DNA of 64,000 nt from Caloranaerobacter sp. TR13. GTDB lineage: Bacteria; Bacillota; Clostridia; Tissierellales; Thermohalobacteraceae. Below, piece after piece: positions 1 through 8,436 of this stretch. The first letter of the stretch is position 1. The number at the start of each line of letters is the position of its first letter. The notes beneath the pieces are model-generated. The model saw only the letters and a program-made list of their open reading frames with translations. It had not been told where the DNA came from and searched no databases. Position numbers and translations under genes: made by a program. Location: contig NZ_JXLL01000005.1 in NCBI RefSeq assembly GCF_001316435.1, positions 46,642 through 110,641 on the forward strand, in the 5' to 3' direction.

Positions 1-23
1 TACTAGTGTTAGGAGGGATTATT

Positions 24-356
24 ATGAAAACAATTGGAGAAAGGATTAGAAAATTAAGAGAATCTAAAGGGTTAAATGCAAAAGAACTTTGTTCTTTACT
101 TGATATTAATCCTTCAACTTATAGCAAACTAGAAAATGACAAAAAATCAATTGATGTTGAGGAGCTTCGAAAAATAACAAGTTTTTATAATGTGTCTGCA
201 GACTATATTCTAGGTATTAATAAAGTTCAAGAGGATATTGTTATGTATATGAAAAGAGATAAGAACTTAGATAATAGTGATATTGAAGAAATCCAAATGA
301 TATTATCAATGATGGATGAAGCAATAACACTAAAAAACATGAGAGAACGAATTTAG
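24..356 (+). CDS. XRE-family helix-turn-helix transcriptional regulator
   Basis: A 110-residue cytoplasmic DNA-binding protein. Residues 1-60 form a Cro/CI-type helix-turn-helix: the opening IGERIRKLRESKGL, then the recognition region around NPSTYSKLEND. A short helical tail follows. The ATG used here has AGGAGGG seven bases upstream; a GTG at base 6 lies before that ribosome binding site and is rejected. The gene is 8 bases upstream of an ImmA/IrrE peptidase gene. That pairing is a well-known arrangement in which the peptidase cleaves or removes the repressor. It probably autoregulates the four-gene cluster (inference). The promoter lies outside the window. Confidence 0.9.
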   Translation: MKTIGERIRKLRESKGLNAKELCSLLDINPSTYSKLENDKKSIDVEELRKITSFYNVSADYILGINKVQEDIVMYMKRDKNLDNSDIEEIQMILSMMDEAITLKNMRERI

Positions 357-364
357 GAGGTTTT

Positions 365-1234
365 ATGTTATCACTAAAAGAGATAGAAAAAATTGAGAAG
401 CAGGCTTTAGAGCAGCGTAGGATATATGACTTAGGTGATGAATCTCCAATTGGACTTAAAATATTTAGTTATATAGAAAACATTTATGATTCATATATAT
501 TGCTTTATCCATTAAAGACTAGAAAAATTGCTGGATTTACAAGAAAACAAGGAGAGATAATTCAGATTTTTGTGAATACAAGTTTTAGTTTGAGTTTTCA
601 GGTGTTTGCTACTGCACATGAACTATATCATTTGATTTATTTAAAGGAAAAAAGTATAGATAAGTTTATAGTTTGCAATGACCAAGATATTTCTGAAAGC
701 ATTGATGATACAGGTTCAAATATCGAAGAAATTAAGGCGAATTATTTTGCGGCTGCATTTTTAATGCCAAGAAGTGTAATTGAGGATAGATTTAGTAATT
801 TTAAAAGAAAAAAATACTTGGAAGAAGATCTTGTTCTTAAAATTACTGAACTCCAGTATGAATATGAGATTCCTTATAAAACAATCTTAAAAAGACTTAA
901 AGAATTAGGAATAATAGGAAAAAAAGAATTTGAAAAACTTAAGAGCTATGATGAACAAATTTTAGAATACTGCAAAATGCTAGACGATGAAATGTGTAAG
1001 CGTATTAATGAACTTGAACATTCCAATAGAAGAAAATATCATTCTTTAAATGTACCAAAGATTGCTTATGATGTATATCGGAATAATATCATTACAATTA
1101 GCAAATTAGAAAGTATAATAAAAAAATATGATAAGACGCTTGAGGATTTTAGAGTTGTAAAACCAGAAATAAAGCCAATAGATATTGATTTTTCAAGTTT
1201 TAGGACAGGAGATGATGAAGATGATGAAAATTAG
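365..1234 (+). CDS. ImmA/IrrE family metallo-endopeptidase
   Basis: A 289-residue peptidase of the M78 (COG2856) family. The zinc motif HELYH is at residues 85-89. The third ligand is probably Glu122 in the family-typical block EEIKANYFAAAFLMP. The C-terminal 130 residues are charged and helical, of unknown role. In ICEBs1 the relative ImmA cleaves the repressor ImmR; by analogy this protein would act on the XRE protein encoded just upstream (inference). The reading frame overlaps the next gene by 14 bases, suggesting translational coupling. Start ATG is preceded by TTAGGAGG. Confidence 0.9.
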   Translation: MLSLKEIEKIEKQALEQRRIYDLGDESPIGLKIFSYIENIYDSYILLYPLKTRKIAGFTRKQGEIIQIFVNTSFSLSFQVFATAHELYHLIYLKEKSIDKFIVCNDQDISESIDDTGSNIEEIKANYFAAAFLMPRSVIEDRFSNFKRKKYLEEDLVLKITELQYEYEIPYKTILKRLKELGIIGKKEFEKLKSYDEQILEYCKMLDDEMCKRINELEHSNRRKYHSLNVPKIAYDVYRNNIITISKLESIIKKYDKTLEDFRVVKPEIKPIDIDFSSFRTGDDEDDEN

Positions 1235-2081
1235 TGAGCCTGTCCTTTTTGATGCTAATATTCTGATAAATTTTAAGGGACAACTGAAGTTTTTATTTCG
1301 TTTTTTTGAAAATATTATAATACATAAAGAAGTTTATAACGAAGTTATCGGACAAGCCATAAAGGATGAGTTGTTATCGGTTTCAGATGTCTCTAATATT
1401 ACTTATGTGGAGGATAATTTTCCTACTGATGAAATAGGAAAGAAATTATTTGAAGAATGTGATAAAGAACTTAAAGATTCTTTTAATATAGAAGATTTAA
1501 AAGATCTTGGTGAATATAAAACTCTATTATATGCTAAATTTAACAATGTATTTATTCTTTCTTCACAAGATACAACTGTATGGAGATTTATTACTGAATC
1601 AAAATACTTTAAAGGTTTAAAATGTATTACAATACAAGATTTTGCCTATCTATTATTCTTAAATGCTAAAAATAAAAATGATAAAAAAACTGCTAAAAGT
1701 CTTTATAAGTCTTTTGCTAGAGAGGAACATCCTTTTGAATACTTTAGAATATATATGGAGCGAAATAATAATGATATACCAAGATTTATAGAATTTGAAA
1801 ATAATAGGATACAAAATTTTGAACAATTGGTTCAAGGCTATTTGGATTATTATACTGATATATCGTATTGTAATAGTAAAGAGATAGAATATGAAATTTC
1901 TAGTTTAGCAAGTAAGAATATTGGAAATTGCTTAAGTTGCCTTTATTCAAGGATTGATAAAAATAATGTAGATTATTCAATAAGGAAATGTTTATTTGAT
2001 TATTTATTAAATGATGAGCAATGTTCTCGAATTAGAGAGGAGTTTACTATGAGGATTAGGAGGAGGAAAACTTTTGAATAA
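1221..2081 (+). CDS. PIN-like domain protein, possible toxin nuclease
   Basis: A 286-residue protein whose first 140 residues look like a PIN-type nuclease fold. Asp11 sits in FDANILINF, an acidic Glu lies in DLGEYKTLLYAK, and a further Asp lies in SSQDTTVWRF. These are the spacing and context of the acidic metal-binding residues of PIN ribonucleases. The rest is helical and unassigned. Several ATGs occur in phase; the one used is 9 bases after ACAGGAG. Together with the XRE and ImmA/IrrE genes it matches predicted toxin-antitoxin modules in which COG2856-XRE pairs neutralise a PIN toxin (known association; toxicity here is inferred). Confidence 0.7.
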   Translation: MMKISEPVLFDANILINFKGQLKFLFRFFENIIIHKEVYNEVIGQAIKDELLSVSDVSNITYVEDNFPTDEIGKKLFEECDKELKDSFNIEDLKDLGEYKTLLYAKFNNVFILSSQDTTVWRFITESKYFKGLKCITIQDFAYLLFLNAKNKNDKKTAKSLYKSFAREEHPFEYFRIYMERNNNDIPRFIEFENNRIQNFEQLVQGYLDYYTDISYCNSKEIEYEISSLASKNIGNCLSCLYSRIDKNNVDYSIRKCLFDYLLNDEQCSRIREEFTMRIRRRKTFE

Positions 2082-2316
2082 TAGGATTAAATTAAGTCAA
2101 GATAGAAGAAAAGAAATGATTGAATCAATAAAAAAATATTTTTTAAATGAAAGAGATGAAGAATTAGGTGATTTAGCTGCTTCTTTAATTTTAGATTTTT
2201 TTATTGAAGAACTTGCTCCAGAATTTTATAATCAAGGAGTCTATGATTCATATCAATATATGAGTGGACAAATAGAAGATTTACTTGGAATTCAAATATA
2301 TAAGCGAAAGAGTTGA
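2074..2316 (+). CDS. DUF2164 family protein
   Basis: An 80-residue acidic protein with the DUF2164 signature: an ERDEELGDLAASLILDFF block, then FYNQGVYDS and a closing IEDLLG. The function of the family is unknown. It begins at TTG with AGGAGG eight bases upstream and overlaps the PIN gene by 8 bases, so it is translated with that gene. DUF2164 proteins are usually found alone; its position as the fourth gene of an XRE/ImmA/PIN cluster is therefore notable. It could be an accessory or immunity partner (inference only). No terminator is visible immediately after the stop. Confidence 0.8.
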   Translation: MNNRIKLSQDRRKEMIESIKKYFLNERDEELGDLAASLILDFFIEELAPEFYNQGVYDSYQYMSGQIEDLLGIQIYKRKS

Positions 2317-2877
2317 AGAAAAAGTATTAATTAGAAATATAATTATTTTAAATATCAAAATAGTTCAGAAGTTATCAGATAAATTGATTTTTATTTAGAT
2401 ATAATATATTATTATTTAATAGGATTACTTATACTATAGAGTGTTGAAATGTGATGATATAGAAGTCATTACATTAGGGAAGAATCCCTTATAGATCTCT
2501 ATATGTTAAGACTAATGTTGCTTAATGAAAAAATGTAAATTAACTAATAACTGATACTAAAGCTATGAAAGCTTTATTTGTTCAAATGTATTTAATGTCT
2601 ATTTAGAGGAATGAAAACTCAATTTATATATTAAATGATTTTATTTAAATTTGGAAAATTTAATAAAATACAGCTAAAACCATGAAGGTTTTCGTAATTA
2701 TAGAAAATTATTCATGGTTATTTTTATTAATGCGACTTAATTTTCATGCTCCTTAAAATTAGATATTGTCGAATAGTTATTGAATTTTATAAAAAACTCC
2801 ATAAAGAAAGGTGGTGGATATCCTGGTTTCTGCTTAAAAGATAGATTAAATAACAAGCTTAGAAATCAGGAGTAATT
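2317..2877 (+). promoter_or_regulatory. Long leader with tandem hairpins before the nickel/cobalt importer
   Basis: 561 bases without an ORF. Three hairpins are stacked between 2448 and 2502: AATGTGATGA paired with TCATTACATT (one G-U pair), AGGGA/TCCCT around the loop AGAA, and ATAGA/TCTAT. A further hairpin, TAAAGCT/AGCTTTA, lies at 2558-2576. A perfect 9-base inverted repeat, AACCATGAA/TTCATGGTT, lies at 2678-2719 and is followed by a T-rich tract. I cannot match these to a known riboswitch class. The placement would suit metal-responsive control of the importer, but this is inference. A strong sigma-A promoter could not be fixed. Confidence 0.4.
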
Positions 2878-3882
2878 ATGCATATTCCAGATAATTATTT
2901 AAGTCCTTCTACTTGTGCTACTTTAGGAGCAGCAATGATTCCAATATGGAGAAAAGCGACTATAAATATAAAAAAAGAAATGTCTAGACAAAAGATGCCT
3001 CTACTTGGCATTTGTGCAGCATTTTCATTTCTGATTATGATGTTTAATATTCCTTTACCAGGAGGAACCACTGGTCACGCAGTAGGAGCTACTTTAGTAG
3101 CTATTCTTCTTGGACCATTTTCTGCAACTATTGCAGTTACAATTGCTTTAGCAGTTCAGGCTCTATTTTTCGGAGATGGAGGAATCCTATCTTTAGCAGC
3201 TAACAGCTTTAATATGGCTTTTGCTATGCCTTTTGTTGGATACTACATATTTAGATTTGTGAAAGACAAAGTATCTAATAATAAGGGAGAATATATTGCA
3301 GCTTTTATTGCAGGATATGTATCGTTAAATTTAGCTGCTCTTCTTACTGCAATACAGCTTGGAATTCAGCCTATACTTTTTAAGGATGGATCTGGTCTCC
3401 CATTGTATAGTCCGTATGGCTTAGATATATCTATTCCAGCTATGATGATCCCTCATCTATTGGTAGCTGGTGTTTTAGAAGGATTAGTAACTGCTGCTGT
3501 TTATGGTTATGTGAAAAAGGTTTCTCCAGAAGTCATATATGAAGGTACTATTAAAAAAATTAAACCTATATATGGATTAATAATGTCTCTAATTGTACTT
3601 AGTCCTTTAGGTATTTTAGCTACAGGGGTAGCTTGGGGTGAATGGGGTAGTGAAGAAATAAAAGAGTTATTGGGTTTTATACCAAAGGGCATTGAAAATG
3701 GATTTCATTTTAATGCTTTAATGCCTGACTACACCATACTAGATATTCAAGAATTTATAGCATATTTTATTTCAGCAGTAGTAGGTGTGGTATTAATTCT
3801 TAGTATTACTAGACTTATGAGTATTAGAAGATTTAAAGGAAAAAATAAAGACTTAGGTGATTTAAATAAAGATATTATGTAG
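2878..3882 (+). CDS. cbiM: Nickel/cobalt ECF transporter, fused CbiM-CbiN-type component
   Basis: A 334-residue membrane protein, the substrate-specific part of an energy-coupling-factor importer. It begins with MHIPDNYL; in the CbiM/NikM family the N-terminal Met-His pair forms the metal site. About six hydrophobic segments cover residues 40-215. A C-terminal extension (residues 228-325) has two more membrane segments flanking a loop with LSPLGILATGVAWGEWG, resembling CbiN/PDGLE partners, so this is an M-N fusion. Genes for CbiQ, CbiO and LarC, E and B follow directly. Nickel is therefore the likely substrate, as with LarMN of lactobacilli (inference). Start is preceded by CAGGAG. Confidence 0.9.
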   Translation: MHIPDNYLSPSTCATLGAAMIPIWRKATINIKKEMSRQKMPLLGICAAFSFLIMMFNIPLPGGTTGHAVGATLVAILLGPFSATIAVTIALAVQALFFGDGGILSLAANSFNMAFAMPFVGYYIFRFVKDKVSNNKGEYIAAFIAGYVSLNLAALLTAIQLGIQPILFKDGSGLPLYSPYGLDISIPAMMIPHLLVAGVLEGLVTAAVYGYVKKVSPEVIYEGTIKKIKPIYGLIMSLIVLSPLGILATGVAWGEWGSEEIKELLGFIPKGIENGFHFNALMPDYTILDIQEFIAYFISAVVGVVLILSITRLMSIRRFKGKNKDLGDLNKDIM

Positions 3883-3890
3883 GTGAGTAC

Positions 3891-4691
3891 ATGATTGAAG
3901 AGTGGCTTTTAGTTAAGGATGAATATGTACCAGAAAAAGAAAGTAATAAATTCATAGATAAAAGTATTATTTCAATATTAAAAGTACTTTCTAGAATTAG
4001 GCGAAGTGGTATAAAAAGACATAAGTTTGTTTATAGCTTGAATCCTACTTTGAAGGTGTTTTTTACCATTTTAAGCTTAGTGCTTTTGTCTTTATCGAGA
4101 AGTTTTATATATGTATTAGTCATGAATGTATATGCTTTTGCAAATATTTTAATTCTTGATGCTGAAGAAAGGAGTAATATTTTAGTAACTAGCCTAGTTA
4201 TTCCACTTTTTACTCTTATTATGTTAATTCCGTCTATGCTAAGAGGGAATATAGCTAATAATTTATTACTTTTACAAAAAATAATTGTAAATATTATTTT
4301 AGTCAATTGTTTATCCTATACAACTAAATGGAATCAAATTACTAAATCATTAAAGCTATTATTTATACCAGACTTATTTATTTGGGTTATGGAAATTACT
4401 ATTAAGTATATTGTGTTACTAGGAGAGTATTCAGTTAATTTATTATATGCTTTAAAGATTAGATCTGTTGGGAAAAATTATGATAAATATAATTCCCTTT
4501 TTAGGATAATTGGAAACTTATTTCTAAAATCTAAGCAAATGAGTGAAGAAATGTTTTCTGCTATGGAATGCAGAGGTTTTGTTGGAGAGTATACTATTCA
4601 GATGAAATTCAGCTTTAAAAAGGCAGATTTATTATATTGTATAGTTAATATATCACTTGTTGTGATATTTTTAGTTACTAATTATTTATAA
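3891..4691 (+). CDS. cbiQ: ECF transporter transmembrane protein CbiQ
   Basis: A 266-residue integral membrane protein, the T-component that couples the ATPase to the metal-binding subunit. Hydrophobic stretches lie around residues 55-75, 80-95, 100-120, 125-145, 165-185 and 245-265. The cytoplasmic coupling region appears as MECRGF near residue 225, matching the conserved Ala/Glu-Arg-Gly motif of T-components. It starts 8 bases after the CbiM gene and precedes the CbiO gene by 22 bases, so the three form one transcription unit. The N-terminal 40 residues are unusually polar. Confidence 0.88.
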   Translation: MIEEWLLVKDEYVPEKESNKFIDKSIISILKVLSRIRRSGIKRHKFVYSLNPTLKVFFTILSLVLLSLSRSFIYVLVMNVYAFANILILDAEERSNILVTSLVIPLFTLIMLIPSMLRGNIANNLLLLQKIIVNIILVNCLSYTTKWNQITKSLKLLFIPDLFIWVMEITIKYIVLLGEYSVNLLYALKIRSVGKNYDKYNSLFRIIGNLFLKSKQMSEEMFSAMECRGFVGEYTIQMKFSFKKADLLYCIVNISLVVIFLVTNYL

Positions 4692-4713
4692 TTTCTAACA
4701 GGGAGGCCACAAG

Positions 4714-5439
4714 ATGATTGTTGTAGAAAATTTAACCTTTAAATATAAAGACCGGATTGCACTTGATAATATTTCAGTGAACATAAAAGAAAAGGAATCT
4801 GTGGCCATAATAGGACCTAACGGAAGTGGTAAATCTACTTTTTTAAAGATTTTAAATGGCATTGTGTTTCCTAATAAAGGTAAATATTTATTTAATGGAG
4901 AGGAAATAACAGAGAAAAAATTAAATGATACTAGATTTTCAAAGCTATTTCATAAGAGAATTGGTTTTGTATTTCAAAATCCAGATGCTCAGCTTTTTTG
5001 CTCTACAGTATTTGAAGAAATAGCGTTTGGACCAATGCAGATGGGTTTATCAGAAAAAGAGGTTAATAAAAGAGTTAATGACTGCCTCAATATTTTGAAT
5101 ATAGAAAAGATAAAATATGAACATCCATATAATTTAAGTGTTGGGGAAAAAAAGAGAGTTGCAATAGCAAGTGTTCTTTCAATGAATCCAGAAGTACTCA
5201 CTTTAGATGAACCCATGAGTGGTGTAGATCCCAAAGGCAAAAAGTTTTTAAAAGAACTTTTAATTAAACTAAATGAAGCTGGAAAGACAATTATTTGTGC
5301 AACCCATGACTTTGAGTATGTACAAGGAGTTTTTAAGCGTGCTATTGTATTTTCTGAAGATCATCGTATTATACGGGATGATTGTTATGAAGCAGTTATA
5401 CAAGATGAAGAATTTCTAATAAAACATAATATTAAGTAG
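4714..5439 (+). CDS. cbiO: ECF transporter ATP-binding protein CbiO
   Basis: A 241-residue ABC ATPase that powers the nickel/cobalt importer from the cytoplasmic face. Walker A is GPNGSGKST (residues 34-42). The Q-loop is FQNPDAQLFC, typical of the ECF class (Q-N-P-x-x-Q). The signature is LSVGEKKR, Walker B is VLTLDEP, and the H-loop is ATHD. Only one ATPase gene is present, which fits a homodimer, as in CbiMNQO. GGGAGG lies before the ATG. It is followed by larC in the same direction with no terminator between. Confidence 0.92.
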   Translation: MIVVENLTFKYKDRIALDNISVNIKEKESVAIIGPNGSGKSTFLKILNGIVFPNKGKYLFNGEEITEKKLNDTRFSKLFHKRIGFVFQNPDAQLFCSTVFEEIAFGPMQMGLSEKEVNKRVNDCLNILNIEKIKYEHPYNLSVGEKKRVAIASVLSMNPEVLTLDEPMSGVDPKGKKFLKELLIKLNEAGKTIICATHDFEYVQGVFKRAIVFSEDHRIIRDDCYEAVIQDEEFLIKHNIK

Positions 5440-5469
5440 AAGAACAAAACGATATGGGAGAGATGAATT

Positions 5470-6714
5470 ATGAAGATACTTTACTATGATTGTTTTTCAG
5501 GAATAAGTGGGGATATGAATTTAGGTGCTATGATTGATTTAGGAGTAGGTAAGGAATATTTAATTAATGAGCTTTCAAAATTGAATTTGGATTCAGAATA
5601 TGAAATAAGGATAAGAAGAGAGAATAAAAAAGGGATTGATGGAACAAAGGTAGATGTGATTTTGAAAAATAAGCATGACCACTCTCATGACCATCATGAC
5701 CATACTCACAGCCACAGTCATAGTCATGCTCATAGAAATCTAAAGGATATTGAATATATAATAAATTCAAGTAGTTTAAATGAAAATGTAAAAAAATTGA
5801 GTATAGATATGTTTAGAAAAATTGCACAAGCTGAAGCAAAAGTACATGGAAAATCTTTATATGAAGTTCATTTTCACGAGGTAGGAGCTGTAGATTCTAT
5901 AGTAGATATTGTGGGAGCAGCAATATGTATAGACTACCTAAAGGTAGATAAAATTATGGCATCACATGTACAATTAGGTGGAGGTTTTGTAAAGTGTGCT
6001 CATGGATTGATTCCAGTACCTGCTCCAGCAACTGTTGAAATACTAAAAGGCATTCCAATTAAGTCAGGGATAGCACCTTTCGAAACAACTACACCTACAG
6101 GTGCAGCAATTCTAGCTGTTAATGTGGATGAGTTTACAGATGAGATGAATTTTACTATAGAAAAAATTGGCTATGGAATAGGAAGTAGAGATTTAAAAAT
6201 ACCTAATGTTTTAAGGGTTTATATAGCAAGAGAAAATGAAGAAAAAAAAACAGAATCTAATTCATATATCAAACAATACATATTAGAAACCAATATAGAT
6301 GACATGAATCCAGAAATATATAGCTATATAGAGGAAAAACTTTTTGATAAAGGAGCGCTAGATGTATTTAAGACACCTATAATTATGAAAAAAGGAAGAA
6401 TAGCAGTAAAATTAAGTGTTTTAGTTAGAGAGAAGGACATAAAAGCCATACAAGAAGTAATTTTTAAAGAGACTACTTCAATAGGTATTAGAAAATATGA
6501 GGTTGAAAAGATAATGCTAGAAAGGGATTTTTCAAAGGTTAGTACAAATTATGGAGAAGTAACAGTGAAAAATTCATATTACAAAGGAGAGAAAATCAAA
6601 TTTAAACCAGAATATGAAGATTGCAGAAGACTAGCAGTAGAAAACAATATACCTATTGGAGAAATTTATAAGGAAGTTTACAATAAAATAGGAGGTGCTT
6701 CAAATGATAAATAA
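5470..6714 (+). CDS. larC: LarC, nickel insertion protein for the nickel-pincer cofactor
   Basis: A 414-residue protein that inserts nickel into pyridinium-3,5-bisthiocarboxylate mononucleotide, using CTP in characterised members. The N-terminal motif YYDCFSGISGDMNLGA and the central VHFHEVGAVDSIVDIVG are diagnostic. Residues 69-89 form a His/Asp-rich tract, probably a nickel-binding loop. In Lactobacillus plantarum larC is split and needs a ribosomal frameshift; here it is a single uninterrupted frame. It overlaps larE by 11 bases. Its place after CbiMQO ties metal uptake to metal insertion. Confidence 0.93.
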   Translation: MKILYYDCFSGISGDMNLGAMIDLGVGKEYLINELSKLNLDSEYEIRIRRENKKGIDGTKVDVILKNKHDHSHDHHDHTHSHSHSHAHRNLKDIEYIINSSSLNENVKKLSIDMFRKIAQAEAKVHGKSLYEVHFHEVGAVDSIVDIVGAAICIDYLKVDKIMASHVQLGGGFVKCAHGLIPVPAPATVEILKGIPIKSGIAPFETTTPTGAAILAVNVDEFTDEMNFTIEKIGYGIGSRDLKIPNVLRVYIARENEEKKTESNSYIKQYILETNIDDMNPEIYSYIEEKLFDKGALDVFKTPIIMKKGRIAVKLSVLVREKDIKAIQEVIFKETTSIGIRKYEVEKIMLERDFSKVSTNYGEVTVKNSYYKGEKIKFKPEYEDCRRLAVENNIPIGEIYKEVYNKIGGASNDK

Positions 6715-7510
6715 TGAAAAATATTTAAAACTGATGAATTATTTGAAGGATTTAGAAAGGGTAGTTTTGGCATTTTCAGGAGGAGTAGATAGTACATTTT
6801 TACTCAAAGCTGCAAAAGAAGCTTTAGGAGATAATGTGAAAGCAGTTACAATACTTTCTCCATATATACCTAAATGGGAAGTTGAAGAGGCAAAAGAGTT
6901 AGTTAATGAATTAGGTATTAATTATGAAATTATAAAAGTACCTATTATAGATGAAATTAGAAATAATCCAGAGAATAGATGTTATTTATGTAAAAAGGCT
7001 GTTTTTAGTATTATAAAATCAATTGCAGAAAAAGAAGGGTACAATTATGTAATTGATGGGACAAACTTTGATGATACAAAAGATTATAGACCAGGATTAA
7101 AAGCTTTGGAAGAATTAAATATTAAAAGTCCTCTACTTGAATGTAAATTGACTAAAGAAGAAATAAGAAAACTGTCCAAAGAGTTAGGACTTAAGACTTG
7201 GGATAAACCACCATATGCATGTCTTCTTACTAGAATACCTTATGGTAATGAACTGAATGTAGAAGATTTTCAGAAAATAGAGAATGCAGAAAAATATTTG
7301 ATGGATATTGGAATTAGAGCTGTAAGGGTGAGATGCCATAAGGATTTAGCAAGAATTGAAGTTGGAAAGAATGAAAGAAGTAAGCTATTTAATGAGGAAA
7401 TTTTAGATGAAATTTCTAAAGAATTTAAAAAAATTGGATTTAAATATATAACATTAGATTTAGAAGGTTATAGAACTGGTAGTTTTAATGAGACAATTTT
7501 AACAAAATAA
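6704..7510 (+). CDS. larE: LarE, sulfur transferase for the nickel-pincer cofactor
   Basis: A 268-residue PP-loop enzyme that activates the carboxylates of the cofactor precursor with ATP and delivers sulfur. The PP-loop AFSGGVDST lies at about residues 23-31. Cysteines at 93, 96 and 173 (CYLC and PPYAC) suggest either the sacrificial-cysteine mechanism (the Cys173 context matches the catalytic Cys of L. plantarum LarE) or a three-cysteine iron-sulfur form; the CxxC pair makes the latter plausible (inference). An upstream GTG at 6695 lies inside the GGAGGTG ribosome binding site and was rejected in favour of the ATG 6 bases after it. Confidence 0.92.
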   Translation: MINNEKYLKLMNYLKDLERVVLAFSGGVDSTFLLKAAKEALGDNVKAVTILSPYIPKWEVEEAKELVNELGINYEIIKVPIIDEIRNNPENRCYLCKKAVFSIIKSIAEKEGYNYVIDGTNFDDTKDYRPGLKALEELNIKSPLLECKLTKEEIRKLSKELGLKTWDKPPYACLLTRIPYGNELNVEDFQKIENAEKYLMDIGIRAVRVRCHKDLARIEVGKNERSKLFNEEILDEISKEFKKIGFKYITLDLEGYRTGSFNETILTK

Positions 7511-7534
7511 TGTAATCTCATAGGAGGAAAATGT

Positions 7535-8281
7535 ATGAACCTGCAAGATATGAGAGAAATGCTCGAAAGAGTTAAAAATGGTGAGATTGAAATAGAAGAT
7601 GCACTGGAAAGGTTAAAAGATTTGCCTTATAAAGATTTGGGTTTTGCTAAAATAGATAATCATAGAGAAATTAGAGTAGGTTACCCAGAAGTTATATATT
7701 GCGAAGGGAAAACAGTAGAGCAGGTTAAGAGCATAGTAGAGTTCATGCTTACAAAGAATAAAAATATAATAGCTACTCGTGCTAATGAAGAAATGTATAG
7801 AGCAGTTAATGAGATATGTAAAGATGCTAATTATAATAAGTTAGGGAGAATAATTACAATAAGAAGAACAGAAGAAAAATATACTGATAGTTATATAGCC
7901 ATAGTTGCAGCAGGAACATCCGACTTGCCAGTAGTAGAAGAAGCAGCAGAGACTGCGAAGATTCTTGGAAATAAGGTGGAAAAAGTTATTGATGTAGGAG
8001 TAGCAGGAATACATAGATTATTGGCTAAGCTAGATATTATAAGGGGGGCAAAAGTAATAATTGTTGTTGCTGGAATGGAAGGGGCTCTTGCTAGTGTTGT
8101 AGGTGGACTTGTAGATAAGCCAATTATAGCTGTACCTACAAGTGTTGGTTATGGAGCAAATTTTGGAGGACTTTCTTCGCTTTTATCTATGCTAAATAGT
8201 TGTGCTAGTGGGGTAAGTGTAGTAAATATAGATAATGGATTTGGAGCGGCATATATTGCTAGTATAATTAATAAGCTTTAA
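7535..8281 (+). CDS. larB: LarB, nicotinate adenine dinucleotide carboxylase/hydrolase
   Basis: A 248-residue enzyme for the first step of nickel-pincer cofactor synthesis: carboxylation at C5 of nicotinic acid adenine dinucleotide with loss of AMP. The C-terminal half resembles PurE/AIR carboxylase, with IVAAGTSDLPVVEEA and a glycine-rich region VVAGMEGALASVVGGL. The N-terminal 60 residues are a small helical domain. TAGGAGG precedes the ATG. A strong terminator follows. The apoenzyme LarA, the racemase that uses the cofactor, is not in this window. Confidence 0.92.
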   Translation: MNLQDMREMLERVKNGEIEIEDALERLKDLPYKDLGFAKIDNHREIRVGYPEVIYCEGKTVEQVKSIVEFMLTKNKNIIATRANEEMYRAVNEICKDANYNKLGRIITIRRTEEKYTDSYIAIVAAGTSDLPVVEEAAETAKILGNKVEKVIDVGVAGIHRLLAKLDIIRGAKVIIVVAGMEGALASVVGGLVDKPIIAVPTSVGYGANFGGLSSLLSMLNSCASGVSVVNIDNGFGAAYIASIINKL

Positions 8282-8331
8282 TAAGAGTATTTTAGTCTAA
8301 AAGTGTATCAAGTTATTGTGGAGTCTAATAG

Positions 8332-8363
8332 CACCTAGATTTAAAAGTCTAGGTGTTTTTTTG
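8332..8363 (+). terminator. Rho-independent terminator after larB
   Basis: CACCTAGA and TCTAGGTG form an 8-bp stem around TTTAAAAG, followed by seven T residues. It ends the cbiM-larB transcription unit. The CACCTAG/CTAGGTG arm recurs in two other terminators of this window (21220 and 23826). Confidence 0.9.
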
Positions 8364-8436
8364 TTTTAACAAAAGCTAGTAACAATATATTGTTTAATAC
8401 ATAGATTAAAGTAGAAGAATAGCTGGAGGGGTTTTT

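Noticed and set aside
2553..2700. Possible c-di-GMP (GEMM) riboswitch, from CTATGAAAG-like strings
   Set aside because: The conserved GGCAAA and ACGCAAAG elements of that class are absent.
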